Part shown: piece after piece, positions 11,041-21,775 of the stretch
Numbering within the stretch: the first letter of the stretch is position 1
Layout of the letters: every line of letters starts with the position of its first letter
DNA from: Dastarcus helophoroides
Lineage: Eukaryota > Arthropoda > Insecta > Coleoptera > Bothrideridae
Direction: 5' to 3'
Assembly: GCA_028583605.1 (NCBI GenBank)
Contig: CM053326.1
Coordinates: forward strand, 11,788,587 to 11,852,586
DNA length: 64,000 bases
Notes under the pieces: generated by a model
Told to the model about the DNA's origin: nothing
Database searches by the model: none
The model's input: only the letters and a program-made list of their open reading frames with translations
Translations under genes and position numbers: made by a program

Positions 11041-13095
11041 TCATTTCGGTAACAAGTTCCATAACTTGGAAGTTCTATAGAGAAAAGAGTCTCCATAGAC
11101 AGAAGTCCTCACTGTGTCAAGCTGGACCTCACAGGAATTTGCTGTCTCCGACTGTCTAGTACGCCTCAAGAACCTTGCCCTTGGGGGGACCAATCTTATT
11201 AGTTCCAGCGAGCATCTTCCGTGATAGTACTTGTAGAAAAGAGACAAGTCACCAACCATACGCCTGTGCTCTAGTGTCTAGAGAATCGGTCAGACTCTCG
11301 TCATCAGTGAGGCGACTCTCTCTTCTTTGAATTCAGTCCAAGAGAGCTAGAGATGTGAAGTACTTTTTAGCTCCAAAAAGAAAGCCTAGCTCCTGAGAGG
11401 CGGATTTGGCAATGGCGCGCACATGATCGTCCCAAGAAAAGTTAGTGCTCGCATTTGCTTCTAGGATAGATAGATTAGATCCCATCGGAAGGATTTTACC
11501 GTCGATTAGTCCATGTTTGTTGCATTATCCCATGATGTTTCCTTAGAGAAAACCGCGGCCTGAGTTTTTGTAGCGTTGAAGTCGACCAAATTGTTCTTAC
11601 CCAATTCAAGAATAATCTCGAGATCCCGATTAGTCGTCTGTATCTGCTGTTCTCTTAGTCGATCTAAAGCAGTGATAGATAATGGTTTATCGGAGAAAAA
11701 AGATGACACAAGGTTACTATCATCTGCGTAGCTGTATATAGGATTGGAAGTTGAAGCTAAGATATCGTTTATGTGCAACAGAAATAAAGTAGGAGACAGA
11801 ACAAACCCCTGAGGCACCCCTGCGTTAATCGCAAATGTCTCGGATGAGATGCCATCGACGACGACCTGAAGAGATCTGTCTGCGAGAAAACTGGAAATCA
11901 AATAAAAGAGTCCAGGAGGAAGACCATAAGAAGTTAATTTCGCGAGAAGAGATTTGAAATTTGAAGATGTAAAATTCTTTCCAATCGACTTTGCAAATCC
12001 CTAAAAGGACCTGGAACCGTTTGGACAGTTGATAAGCCTCTGGTGCATTTTACGTTCGAAATCACCTTTTGCCTCCTCAATAACCTGTTTACAAGAATTT
12101 CGTGCATACACAAATATGGTCCGAGTCTCGACTGAGGGAATATTTCGCCAACGACGATATACGCGACTTTTGCAGGAGACAGCCCAAGCACATTTTTTAC
12201 TGAACCAAGATTTACTGGACGCCGACTTCTTTTGGGAAGAGGAATTGAGAATTCCATACCAATCAGGATAGTTTCCGTGATGGATTCGGCGACTAAGGAA
12301 GGGTTGTCTGAGTTAAAACAGACTTCCTGCCATAGGAAAGGTGCAAAGAAGTCTCTTAATTCTTCCCGGTTTGCAGAGTTAAAATGCCAAACCCTATGGC
12401 ACCGTGTCTGAGAAGGAGGTGGTATATGAAGCGAGCGAGGAGCTGCTACAAGCTTGTGATCCGAATCTCCAAGCGGTAATGTCACAGAGATTTTATATGA
12501 ATTTGGTGAATTTGTAAGGAAAAGGTCGAGAATATTGGGTTGATGGGTATCTACATTAGGAATTCTTGTGGGTTCCTCAACTAATTGCGATAGTTCACAA
12601 GTGATGGCGAAAGCCTCTGCCACCCTTCCCGCGTCGTTAGTTCGGGAAGAAAACTTTAACCAGGGGATGTTGTGTACGTTGAAGTCACCGAGAAAGATAA
12701 CCTCAGCTTTTGGATAATTCCTCTGTAGGTGATCAAAGGTTACGGAGAGATAAGAGAAGAGCTCGAAGAGGGATCGTTTGGAGACAAATAAAGTGAACAA
12801 ATGAATATTACTTCGCTTTTGGGGCAGATTTTCAGCCAAATCACATCATGATCAGCAGATTCCAGTGCTTCTTGTCGTTGGCAGGACAGGTCGCTTCGCG
12901 TAAAAGCACAGATTCCCCTCTTGTGTCGAAATTTTGTGTTCAAGTCGTAGTTAGGGCAAAGCAAATGGACTGTATTAATGGATGGGGAGACTTGGGTTTC
13001 TGTCAGAGACAGCACATGTGGTCTTTCATTTTGAAGGTATTGATGAACCGAGTTTAGATTTGAGTTTAGACCCCGAATGTTACAGAATTGAATTT
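11041..13095 (-). pseudogene. ORF2 of a Jockey/CR1/L2-type non-LTR retrotransposon, internally deleted
   Basis: Read on the minus strand in order: endonuclease N-terminus near 13090 (CNIRGLNSNLNS), then LSLTETQ and FRHKRGICAFTRSD near 13015-12900. The catalytic endonuclease motifs follow: LGDFNVHNIPWL near 12680 and GDSDHKLVA near 12465. A linker follows to about 11940. The reverse transcriptase begins abruptly at LLAKLTSYGLPP (about 11930) and has GVPQGFVLSP and the catalytic YADD near 11725. The usual RT motifs before GLPP are absent, so an internal deletion removed the front of the RT domain. The C-terminal tail FYKYYHGRCSLELI and FLRRTRQSE is at 11041-11259. Several frame changes make it non-functional. 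Confidence 0.8.
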
Positions 13096-13440
13096 TGAAT
13101 GAATTGTTTGAAAGAAACTTGGCCCGTTGTACATTAAAATTGTCCGTCGATTTTGGATTCCTTCATACACCCTCCACCCTGACATCTGAACGGGAGGGTA
13201 GTTTACGTCCGGAATTTTTTTCACGAAGAGAATCCATCATCTTTGTTTTTAATAATTAGAAGAAAAAATCAGAGTAGATGAAAAAAGGAAATAAGGAAAA
13301 GGACAGGATGAGGAAAGAAGAATAGCAGAAACCGACTCACGTGTCAGAGACGGAAACATGATGTAAGCATCATTTCACCGCCTCCTAGTGATGCGAGGGG
13401 TGGTGCTACCTCGGACGGCTGAAACTTCTAGTTTACCACC

Positions 13441-13870
13441 TAAACTTGGCAACAGCGCACACATGATCATCCCAAGAGAAGTTAGTTAATGCTCGCATTC
13501 AATCCTAGGATAGACAGATTAAATCTCATCGGGAGGATTTTACCGCCCATAGGTATGTTTGTTGTATTATCCCTTGATGTTTTCTTAAAGAAAACGTTCT
13601 TAAAGAGACGTTGAAGTCGATCAGATTTTTCTTACCCCATTTCAGAACATTCAGAAGAGACTTCGAGATTCCGATTAATCATCTGCATCTGCTGTTACCT
13701 TAGCCGATCTAAAGCAGCGGCGAATAATGGTTTGTCAGAGAAAAAAGATGACATCATCTGCGTCGCTGCTTATCGGATTGGAAGTTGAATCTAAGAAATC
13801 GTTTATGTGCTACAGAAATGGAGTAGGAGACAAGACAGACTCCTGTTCTGAAAGCCTCCCACCTTGGGTG
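13441..13870 (-). pseudogene. Reverse transcriptase remnant of the outer non-LTR copy
   Basis: Bases 13550-13830 parallel 11505-11810, the RT region around YADD, on the minus strand. Shared blocks include CATCTGCATCTGCTGTTACC, GATCTAAAGCAGC and GGATTGGAAGTTGAA. Small deletions remove the YADD codons' context, and the frame is broken. The segment at 13446-13518 also repeats, at roughly 85 per cent by eye, the bases at 10831-10900 on the other side of the inner copy. Confidence 0.6.
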
Positions 13871-14356
13871 CGCCACTGGTTAGAAGTTTTAAAATGAATG
13901 TTTTTCAAAATAAGCTCGAGAATCTACACCTTATAATATACAGATAAGGAAAAATTTTCTTTGTCCATGTAAAACGCTAAGAATTGTCCCTTCCATAGTT
14001 TTCTACGGCCGCTGAACGTATTCCCCTACTTTGACGCACCATGGTCGTATCTTCCAGTTTAGATGTTAGAAAAACTCGTCGAGAGTTTTACAACAGACTG
14101 GAATATTGTTTAGCACAGTGTCGGCCTTATATTGTAATGTTTAAAGAGTTATTATGTTATAGTCTTTATTAGAATTATTATTTATTTTGTTTAAGAAATT
14201 TCATTTATTTATTTTGGTTATCAAAGAATATCAGTTTTATTTTGTCTCAGACGTTGATTAAATCAACGGACTAAAAGAACAAATAGCATATGGTACGCAA
14301 ATTTTATTAAAATTGTTGCCTGCCAGTAGCAATCTCGTAACAAAACACGTTAGAAG
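13871..14356 (-). other. Non-repetitive sequence; probable 3' UTR with clustered polyadenylation signals
   Basis: On the minus strand AATAAA appears as TTTATT at 14165-14170, 14181-14186, 14204-14209 and 14208-14213. All are within 200 bp downstream of the stop codon of the exon at 14357-14521. That arrangement fits a transcript end. The rest, 13870-14150, shows no motif that I recognise. Confidence 0.45.
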
Positions 14357-14521
14357 CTATGATATACCACTGAAATCTCCACCAGCACTGATCGCTGCGC
14401 TCTGCATTGAATCGTTTACACCGGTGTAGGAGAATACAAGGCGCCGCCCATCTATCCCACTATTAGCTCTCAATGTTAAATCTTTCATTAACATTCTCCC
14501 TATGGACAGTGTTTGACTTTC
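14357..14521 (-). CDS. Probable 3'-terminal coding exon of an unrecognised minus-strand gene
   Basis: The reading frame is ESQTLSIGRMLMKDLTL, then RRLVFSYTGVNDSMQ, then GGDFSGIS and a stop. It encodes 54 residues with balanced composition, unlike the Lys/Phe/Ile-rich chance frames elsewhere. On the minus strand it follows AAATACACATCAG, a good acceptor; exon phase is 0 if the AG at 14522-14523 is used. Polyadenylation signals follow the stop within 200 bp. I do not recognise the protein. It may be the last exon of the same gene as 15456-16136 by alternative splicing, or of another gene. No donor upstream has been proved, and an RNA read set would decide. It could also be a chance ORF. Confidence 0.45.
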   Translation of the reverse strand, partial: ESQTLSIGRMLMKDLTLRANSGIDGRRLVFSYTGVNDSMQSAAISAGGDFSGIS

Positions 14522-15455
14522 CTGATGTGTATTTAGGTGCTTATATTTATAAAAAATCTGATCAAAATTTTTGAATACAAAATGGTTCACAAATTTTTAT
14601 TTCAGCCTTTCAAATTTTGTGCGCCTAAAATTTATTTGCCAGGAACTGGAGTAGTTCACACTAAATGTTTTATAGTAATTATACATGTGACTACAAAAAT
14701 ATTTTCTGCGACTAGATTAAAAACCTATTTTAGATCATGATTATCAGTTAGTTTACATATACATATTATGAACTTTATTATAGACAGCCTCATATCATAT
14801 ATATAATTTGACATAGTGTAATATAAATGAACATAATCTTGATTAGTCACAATCTAATTGCTTTCAGGAGGTTAAAAAATTCAAATTCAGTAAACACTGT
14901 CATTATGTGATAAGCATTAATTGGACTAGCATATCTTATCTTTGATGTATTTTTAGATATTTTTAAAAACTGATGCATCATATAAGGTATAATTTAAATA
15001 AACTGTTTTGTTTAAATAACATTAAAACAAAATAAAATGATCCAAAAAATATATTTTGATCTTACACTGATATACACTAATGGTTAAAATAACATTAAAA
15101 TTGAAAAACTGCTTTACAAGTTTAAAAAGACTAGCATAATTTATACATGTTTAAAGTCAGTGCTCTTTATAATAAAACAATAAATAATTTATAATTTAAT
15201 TAAAATAAATACTGTTGTAATAAATATTGGCACAACCAAATTTCTTGGACGTAACTGTTTTACCAGCAAATTAGATTAAAAAGCTGGCAACCTATCACAA
15301 ACTTTTACTTCAGGCACAAATTGTATAAAACAGTAATATTATTTTTAGAACTATTTAGATTTAAATATTTTTTTAATTATAACCAATCTCCACAGGCTTA
15401 AGCCTGAATTTCTATTTAAAATTTCCATTGATTGGAAAAATGGATTAAAGCAATT
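14522..15455 (-). other. AT-rich non-coding sequence between two minus-strand coding segments
   Basis: No repeat family and no coding signal were seen. It would be 3' UTR of the 15456-16136 ORF, or an intron if that ORF's gene also uses the exon at 14357-14521. No strong polyadenylation signal for the minus strand was noted close to 15456. Confidence 0.4.
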
Positions 15456-16136
15456 TTAATGTTTTAAACTCTCAAATTTATTGATCAGGCTACCAGTCCC
15501 AGGAGTTTCTAAAGAATCCTCTGATGTGTCACATAAATCAGCTAGTGATTTGGCTGGTTTTAAAATTGGTGCATAGTTATCAAAATCATCGGAACAAAGT
15601 TGCGACATCGAACGAGCTAATGTTATTGGTTTTTCTGTTTCAATTTTAGATTCCAAAAGGGCCATTAGATCAGGTTGAGACTTCCTTCTTTCATTTCTTA
15701 GTTCCTCTTCTCTTTTTTGAAACTCCTGTAATTCTTTTCTCATTTTTTCTTCAGCTGATACATAACCATTTCTGGAAGGTTTTCCATTTTCTGTTGTCAC
15801 TCGAGGAGGTTCCAAAATTGGGTCATCTGACCAAAAGTTTGAAGAATGGGGTTTTAAAGTTGGTAAACTCATTCTTCCTTTCATTTTCAAAAATTTTTGC
15901 ATAACTCCTTTTGTTTTCATATTGGGTATAAAAATTCTCTGACTACTTACATTTGATGAGGATGTGTTACTTTTAATGGAACCATTACTTATTTGTCTTT
16001 TTATTCCATTTGTAAGGGGTTTATTTTCTTTTAAATCAGAATTGGCATATTTATTCTTTAGTTCTTTCTCTCTTTCATACACATCTTTTATTTCCTGTTG
16101 GATACGCTCCAGTGTACCGTTTCCTGCGCTTCCCAT
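15456..16136 (-). CDS. MISP/AKAP2 C-terminal-like coiled-coil protein, 226 aa
   Basis: The ORF is intact, begins MGSAGNGTLERI and ends NKFESLKH. Two short, highly charged coiled-coil segments stand out: residues about 9-25 (ERIQQEIKDVYEREKELKNK) and about 133-152 (KMRKELQEFQKREEELRNER), the second followed by RKSQPDLMALLES. Such ELREREEELR-type helices next to a Ser-rich linker resemble the conserved C-terminal region of MISP and PALM2-AKAP2 proteins, which bind actin or scaffold kinases at the cell cortex. That assignment is by pattern and is tentative. Ser-rich stretches (SNGSIKSNTSSSNVSSQ) look like disordered phosphorylation-prone linkers. The ATG at 16136 is preferred over the upstream in-frame codon at 16190 because an acceptor (TTATATTCTAG, ending at 16142) lies five bases before it. 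Confidence 0.8.
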   Translation of the reverse strand: MGSAGNGTLERIQQEIKDVYEREKELKNKYANSDLKENKPLTNGIKRQISNGSIKSNTSSSNVSSQRIFIPNMKTKGVMQKFLKMKGRMSLPTLKPHSSNFWSDDPILEPPRVTTENGKPSRNGYVSAEEKMRKELQEFQKREEELRNERRKSQPDLMALLESKIETEKPITLARSMSQLCSDDFDNYAPILKPAKSLADLCDTSEDSLETPGTGSLINKFESLKH

Positions 16137-16141
16137 GGTTC

Positions 16142-16213
16142 CTAGAATATAAAAATTAGGCCACCTGTTGAATTGGTTTTCTAAATACACTTAAATAGGT
16201 ATTAACGACTTAC
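16142..16213 (-). other. 72-bp GT-AG intron in the 5' UTR of the coiled-coil gene
   Basis: On the minus strand the donor reads GA|GTAAGT (16213 downward) and the acceptor reads TTTTTATATTCTAG (ending at 16142), five bases before the ATG. The length of 72 bp is typical for insect short introns. The preceding sequence above 16214 would be a non-coding first exon. I inferred it by eye from the splice signals and have no transcript support. Confidence 0.55.
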
Positions 16214-16487
16214 TCGTTTGTATTTTGATCTACACACTACTGGGCATCATTATTAGTCGATTTAAGGTGGTTCTTAATTCATGTTTTATCAAATCATGAG
16301 ATAAAATGCTGCATCGGCAAACTTGCTAATAAATTTCATGAGACAATACGTAACGTGAAGTTGTAAAAAACCGTTGCACGTTGTGTACATTTACCTGCGC
16401 ACGAATGCCACTAAAGCTCGTTTCACAATCGCTTCCGAATACTTCCAGGTATTTTCCATATGTGCATATATTTTTTTATGTACAACT
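16214..16487. other. Presumed promoter/5' region of the minus-strand gene
   Basis: This stretch lies between the putative non-coding exon and the mariner element. No recognisable core promoter element was identified. The mariner insertion begins about 350 bp upstream of the start codon, so the element is close to the likely promoter. Confidence 0.3.
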
Positions 16488-18700
16488 TATACAGGCTGTT
16501 ACAAAAGTCCGGGCCGCTACTTCAGGAGCATATTCTACACATTAAAATATGAAAAATGTTGAAATACATTTTTTTCTTTAAATTGCCTCCTAACGGAGAT
16601 ATGACCATTTAAAGATGGCGCCCCTAAAGTGGTTTTTTTTACTACAAAAAGTTAACGGTTAGTAGCAAAGTCATGAAATTGGGCAAGCAGTTAAAGAATT
16701 GGATTAGGCATATTCTCATGTAACATATTTTTTAAATAAGCAGTAGCGTGGTGTGTAGGGGGTTGCCCGCGATTATTTTTTGCCGTAACTTTTTTGTATT
16801 GCAATATTTCGACACAAAAGTGCCATAATCGTAAAAAGCAACATTTTTTATACAAAAAAGGTACTCTTTCTCAAAGTCGCTAAGAGTAACCGTTTCCGAG
16901 AAAAAGGCGTTTAAATAATCCTATCCCGTCTTCGAAATTCTAACTAATTTGTATAAGAAAAAATAAGTTGGTCATGCAAACTGATCGTAAAGAAAACAAT
17001 TGTACTTGACAATATCTGCCAGAGATTGACGTTGTGTCACTGATAAAATTTGGTCGTAAGCTGCAAACTTTAGCAGTTTTTGTTGTCAATAGTAAGTGTA
17101 GTAGTTTTTTAACTTTTCATTATTTTGATAAAATGGACTATTCAAATCAAGAAATGGCCGATATGCATTTAATGTACGGGCTTGCAAATTGTAATCGTGC
17201 TGAAGCAAGACGGCTTTATGCTGAACGTTTTCCTAATAGACACCTACCAGGAGAAAAATTGTTCCAGAAAATTCATGCTCGTTTATGTGAAACAGGAAAT
17301 TTTGTTTTCAAAGGCGAACGTGTTGGAAGGCCAAACGCAGAAGTTGCTAATTTAGAGGAGCGTGTGCTTCAGCGAGTTGAAGAAGATCCATGTGTCAGCA
17401 CTAGACAACTTGCTTTAGCCGAAGGAGTAAATCACGTAACTATCTGGCGAATTTTGAAATTTTACCAATTTTACCCCTATCATTTTCAAAGAGTGCAAGG
17501 GTTACTTGCTGCTGATTATCCTCCAAGAATAGAATTTTGCAACTGGCTATTGCATAAGATCGCTGAAAATGAGAACTTTCCATCGCTCATATTATTTACG
17601 GACGAAGCGGGTTTTACCAGAAACGGGATACTTAACTTTCACAACATGCATCAGTGGCAAGTTGAAAATCCCAATGCAGTTATTCAGTCGAGACATCAGC
17701 AACATTTTTCACTTAACATTTGGGGAAGAATAATAGGGGACTCTATAATTGGACCGTTTTTTTTTACCTCATAGGTTAACAGGAGCATCATATAAACATT
17801 TTTTGCAAACAGAGTTACCCGTGTTACTTGAAAATGTTCCTCTCATAACAAGACAGCGAATGTGGATAATGCACGATGGGGCACCTGCCCAGTTTAGTGC
17901 AGTTGCTAGGGAATTTTTGAATAACAACTATCATCAACGATGGATAGGTCGAGGAGGTCCGATACCATGGCCAGCTAGGTCTCCTGACCTCAACCCACTC
18001 GATTTCTACTTATGGGGACATCTAAAGCAGATCGTCTACTCCACACCAGTTGACAATATCAATGATCTTCGTGAACGAATTTAAAATGGGTTCAACCAGA
18101 TTCACAATACACCAGGCATTTGCGAAAGAGTAAGGAGTTCCCTTAGAAGACGAGTCGAGCAATGATGATTTGATTTTTTTTTTCTTAATTTTGTACTATT
18201 TTTATATCAATGCAGTTAGTAGTGGATAAATTAGAAATTTGCAAAACGAATTCTAATAAATGCAACAATTTTGTTTAAACGCTTTTTTCTCGGAAACGGT
18301 TACTTTTAGCGACTTTGAGAAAGAGTACCTTTTTTGTATAAAAAATGTTGCTTTTTACGATTATGGCACTTTTGTGTCGAAATATTGCAATACAAAAAAG
18401 TTACGGCAAAAAATAATCGCGGGCAACCCCCTACACACCACGCTACTGCTTATTTAAAAAATATGTTACATGAGAATATGCCTAATCCAATTCTTTAACT
18501 GCTTGCCCAATTTCATGACTTTGCTACTAACCGTTAACTTTTTGTAGTAAAAAAACCACTTTAGAGGCGCCATCTTTAAATGGTCATATCTCCGTTAGGA
18601 GGCAATTTAAAGAAAAAAATGTATGTCAACATTTTTCATATTTTAATGTGTAGAATATGCTCCTGAAGTAGCGGCCCGGACTTTTGTAACACCCTGTATA
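16488..18700 (+). mobile_element. Mariner-type (DD41D) transposon with 427-bp terminal inverted repeats
   Basis: The left terminal inverted repeat (16488-16914) and right terminal inverted repeat (18274-18700) match almost base for base over about 427 bp. They start TATACAGGCTGTTACAAAAG and end CTTTTGTAACACCCTGTATA. TA dinucleotides at both outer edges fit insertion into TA, the hallmark of the IS630-Tc1-mariner group. The transposase pseudogene lies between the repeats on the plus strand. Inverted repeats of this length are unusual compared with the roughly 30-bp ends of classical mariners. A second copy in opposite orientation starts at 63102 and leaves the window. Confidence 0.92.
17133..18165 (+). 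pseudogene. Mariner-type DD41D transposase, frameshifted
   Basis: Starting at the ATG in AAAATGGACTATTC, the protein has an N-terminal helix-turn-helix resembling the DUF4817 type (ADMHLMYGLANCNRAEARRL, residues 9-28). A second DNA-binding part follows (CVSTRQLALAEGVNHVTIWR, residues 87-106). The catalytic residues are the Asp of FTDEAGF (residue 157), the Asp of MHDGAPA and the Asp of LNPLDFYLWG. The last two are separated by 41 residues, hence DD41D. The frame breaks in a T-run at about 17755-17766, with the second half in another frame. An in-frame TAA lies at 18082, where the other copy has a Glu codon. About 35 bp of the C-terminal coding end is missing next to TGATGA at 18163. It is inactive. 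Confidence 0.9.
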
Positions 18701-19850
18701 CTTATTTTAGGCATTTTAAATTATGATTAATGCAGCTATACACAGCTTCCTCCTTATGTATATAAATACAGGATACTATAATACAATCTATAATCTTGAT
18801 AAATTCATTCAATCTGCACCTGCGATGATTTCAAGGTTCACGACTTTTTTGTGGGTGATAATTTTAAGATAAGATGAGGAAAAACAAATTTAGGCATTTA
18901 TTCAAAAAGTATTAAGGCGACGGTCTGGTACTCTTAAAACGTCGAAATTCTTCGCTTGCCATTTTACAAACTACGTCAATACTATCGCTTAGAATTTAAT
19001 GAAATTTGGTAATAATGTCTAGAAATATTGGGAAATTCGGGCTTTGGAAGCAGCTTTTTGATTTTTGTCTTAGTATTCCCACAAATGGCCGTAAAATTTG
19101 TCTCTTTTTTGTCTGTTTTCAGAAGCGAATATCTCGGAAAACTAAACGGAATTTGAAAAAAGTACTTCCAAAGCGCGAATTCGACACCTTGCTTCATAAG
19201 TTCTCCAAATTTGAAAACAAAATGCCGAAAAATAAAGGCACCTTTTGTAAAAGGGGAGGAGCGGTGTTTGGCATAAAAATTGCGCTTAGATTTCGGTTGC
19301 CCTCACACAGATCAGGCAGGGTACGGAGACGGACGTGATGCGGAGCAGAGAAATTTCCCAATACTGTCATCAACGAACGAAGTATCTTCGGCTTCCAAGC
19401 TCATATTTCTTTATCAAAGCACGGCGGATATATCATAATAATAAACAATATTAAAACATTTGTTCTACCAGAGTTTGGGAGTAAAATGAATTGTTTAGTA
19501 TTTGTAGCTTACAATCATTTACTGAATATTTAGTGGTTTTTGTTTTGATATATTTAGAAGAATTTTTTTCTCTCCTAATTAACATTTTTATATTACTCTT
19601 TGGAAAAATATAAATTGTTTTGGTAAATAAATGCTATGGCAGATTTCAGCAAAAAATAGAAAAATTGATTTTATATCTTTTAAATTGGAAATGTTATATT
19701 CTACTAGAATCACTTGTAGTCGAAAATCGACCAATTACATCTGCAAAGAACGAAATTGTTTTTTACATAATTAATTAATAGGTATTTATATGCAGATATT
19801 TAATTCTTACCTTGACGATAGGAGAAAATGCGTGGGAAAATAGAAATTTG
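18701..19850. other. Non-repetitive or unrecognised interval
   Basis: From 18840 to 19400 the sequence is less AT-rich and contains an open frame (19006-19338) with no family motif. Words such as CGACGGTCTGGTACTC and GCGCTTAGATTTCGG suggest an unclassified repeat, but no second copy was spotted in the window. The remaining 19400-19850 is AT-rich. I found no gene. Confidence 0.4.
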
Positions 19851-21775
19851 AGCTCTATGAAAATTTCAAATTCTTCGAAAATTTTGTCTTTTTTCAAAAT
19901 TTCAATAGTTTTTTGAAAATCTCAACTTTTTCCACAATTTTGACATCTTGAAACTTTGGAGTGTTTTTAAAAATTATGAATTTTTTCGAGGAATATGATT
20001 TTTATGATAATTTCGACTTTTCCTTATTTAGTTTCGAAAATTTCGACCACTTACTATATATTTCGTATTTTCTTGAGAATTCCTAATTTCTGGTACATAT
20101 TTTTAACTTTTTTCCAAAAGCTCTAGTTTTTCTTGAAGAATTTGAAATTTTTAATCTCTATTTTTGTTAATGATTTTGACTTGGACATTTTAAAATTTAC
20201 ACTTATTTCAAATTCTCATTTAAAAAAAAAACAAAATTTTGACTTAATTAGAAAATTGTAACCACTTCAAAATTTTCCCTAAAATAGTGCTATTTTTGGA
20301 ACTTCCTAATTTCTTCTTTTTTAGGAAATTTTTATTTTGTTGTAGATCTCTATTTTCTTTAAAAAATTCTGCTTTTTTTGACAATTTCGACATTTTAAAA
20401 AGGTGAACAAACGAATAATTCCGACCAAGTCAACATTTTCGAAAATTCGAATTGTTAGCAAAAAAGTCGAAATTATTAGAAAACCGAAGTTTAAAAAAAT
20501 GCCAACATTTCAAAAGGGACGAATTAAAAGAAAAAAGGTAAAAATTTTGTGGAAATTTAGAAAAAAGTTGTCTCAAATTCGAATTTTTCGACAAAAGTTG
20601 TGCTAGCCGAAGTGCTAACAAAGATGAATTTTCAGAGAAAAATCATAATTTCGAGAAAAGACTGTTCTTTCGTATCTTTGTAGAAAATGATATGTTCATT
20701 TGAAAGGAATTAACAGGAAACAAAAATGGTAAAAGGAAGCATTTTTAAGTCACCTATCTCTAACTATGTACTTTACCTGCTTTAGAGAACTGAAAGAAGG
20801 AATACGTGTCAAAGGATTTTTTTATAAGTTTGCAATTCCGTTAGTCCAATTTCAAGCCTTTCTCTCGAAATTTTGACTTTAAAGTTTAAACTATTCGAAT
20901 TTTCGTAGAGATTTTGAAATTTCATGAAAAACATCGAGAAGAATATTGAATATTTCAATTTAAAATCAAAGTTCCTTACATAAATCTCATTTTTTTAAAA
21001 TCATGTTGCTATTTTTCAAAAATTTCAGTTCAAATATACATATAATCGATTTTTTTTCATAATTCAAGGTACAATTCTAAAGAGAACAGTTAGAATTTTT
21101 AAAAAATGTTTGTTACTTTTTCAAAATTTCTAATCTAAATCTGAAATTGTTTTTTTTTTATTTGGAATTGCAAGTCTAGAAAGAAAAATTAAATTTTCAG
21201 CCTTTACTTTCCAGTCAAAATGAAAATAGCAAAAGAAAAACTTACTTTTTAAATTTTAAAGTAAACTAACATTTCAGGTAAAAAAGTCGAAAAAAAAATT
21301 ATTTGGAAAAAATTCAAGCAACGTCTTTTTTAATTTTAAAATTCCGTGAAAAATTTTTAAATTTCTGTCATAATTTTGTTCAAAGTTTTTTCCAGAATTT
21401 TAACTTAAATCTCAAATTCCGGACCATAAATTCGAATTTAAGAAAATGTGGATTCTAAATTCGAGCTTAAGAAAATAAATAAATAAAAATAAAAATGAAT
21501 AAAAATTGACATTTGTAAAATGGAAATTTTAGAAATCTTCTAATTTCGACTTTTTTTCTAGAAATTCTATTTCAAAGTCTAAGTTTTAAGAAAATAATTT
21601 GAAATTTCCAATTTAAACTTATTGACTTTTTTTCAGAATTTATTTAAATATATCCTTTTTTCAGTTTAGGATTTTCACCCGTTTCTTAAAATTTTGTTTA
21701 TAAAAGTCTAAATTGTAACTCTTTAAATAACATAAAATTTTGACATTTTAGTCGAAGTTTACAATTTTTCTCAAT
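19850..21775. repeat. AT-rich degenerate low-complexity block
   Basis: Units such as TTTCGACTTTTC and AAAAATTTCAACT alternate. Open frames of 60-78 codons (20403-20606, 20430-20621, 21698-21934) fall on repeat units; the last overlaps the fold-back repeat. No coding signal. Confidence 0.6.

Larger units (their letters stand above)
9575..13870 (-). mobile_element. Nested non-LTR retrotransposon copies (Jockey/CR1/L2-type), minus strand
   Basis: Two copies of one family can be separated. The outer copy has its 3' end near 9575, with a tail-like TTTTTTTAAG on the plus strand. It continues at about 10711-10905 and resumes at about 13441-13850, where it aligns to the RT part of the inner copy. 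The inner copy runs from its own T-run near 10903 to about 13440. The outer copy is further split by a hAT element (10010-10483) and an LTR remnant (about 10511-10710). Both copies have stops and deletions, so neither can be active. The family's 3' end, GTGGATTAAACTT followed by A's, is recognisable at both ends near 9590 and 10912. Confidence 0.75.

Noticed and set aside
19006..19338. 110-codon plus-strand ORF in a less AT-rich patch
   Set aside because: An overlapping minus-strand frame exists, and no motif was found; possibly part of an unclassified repeat.
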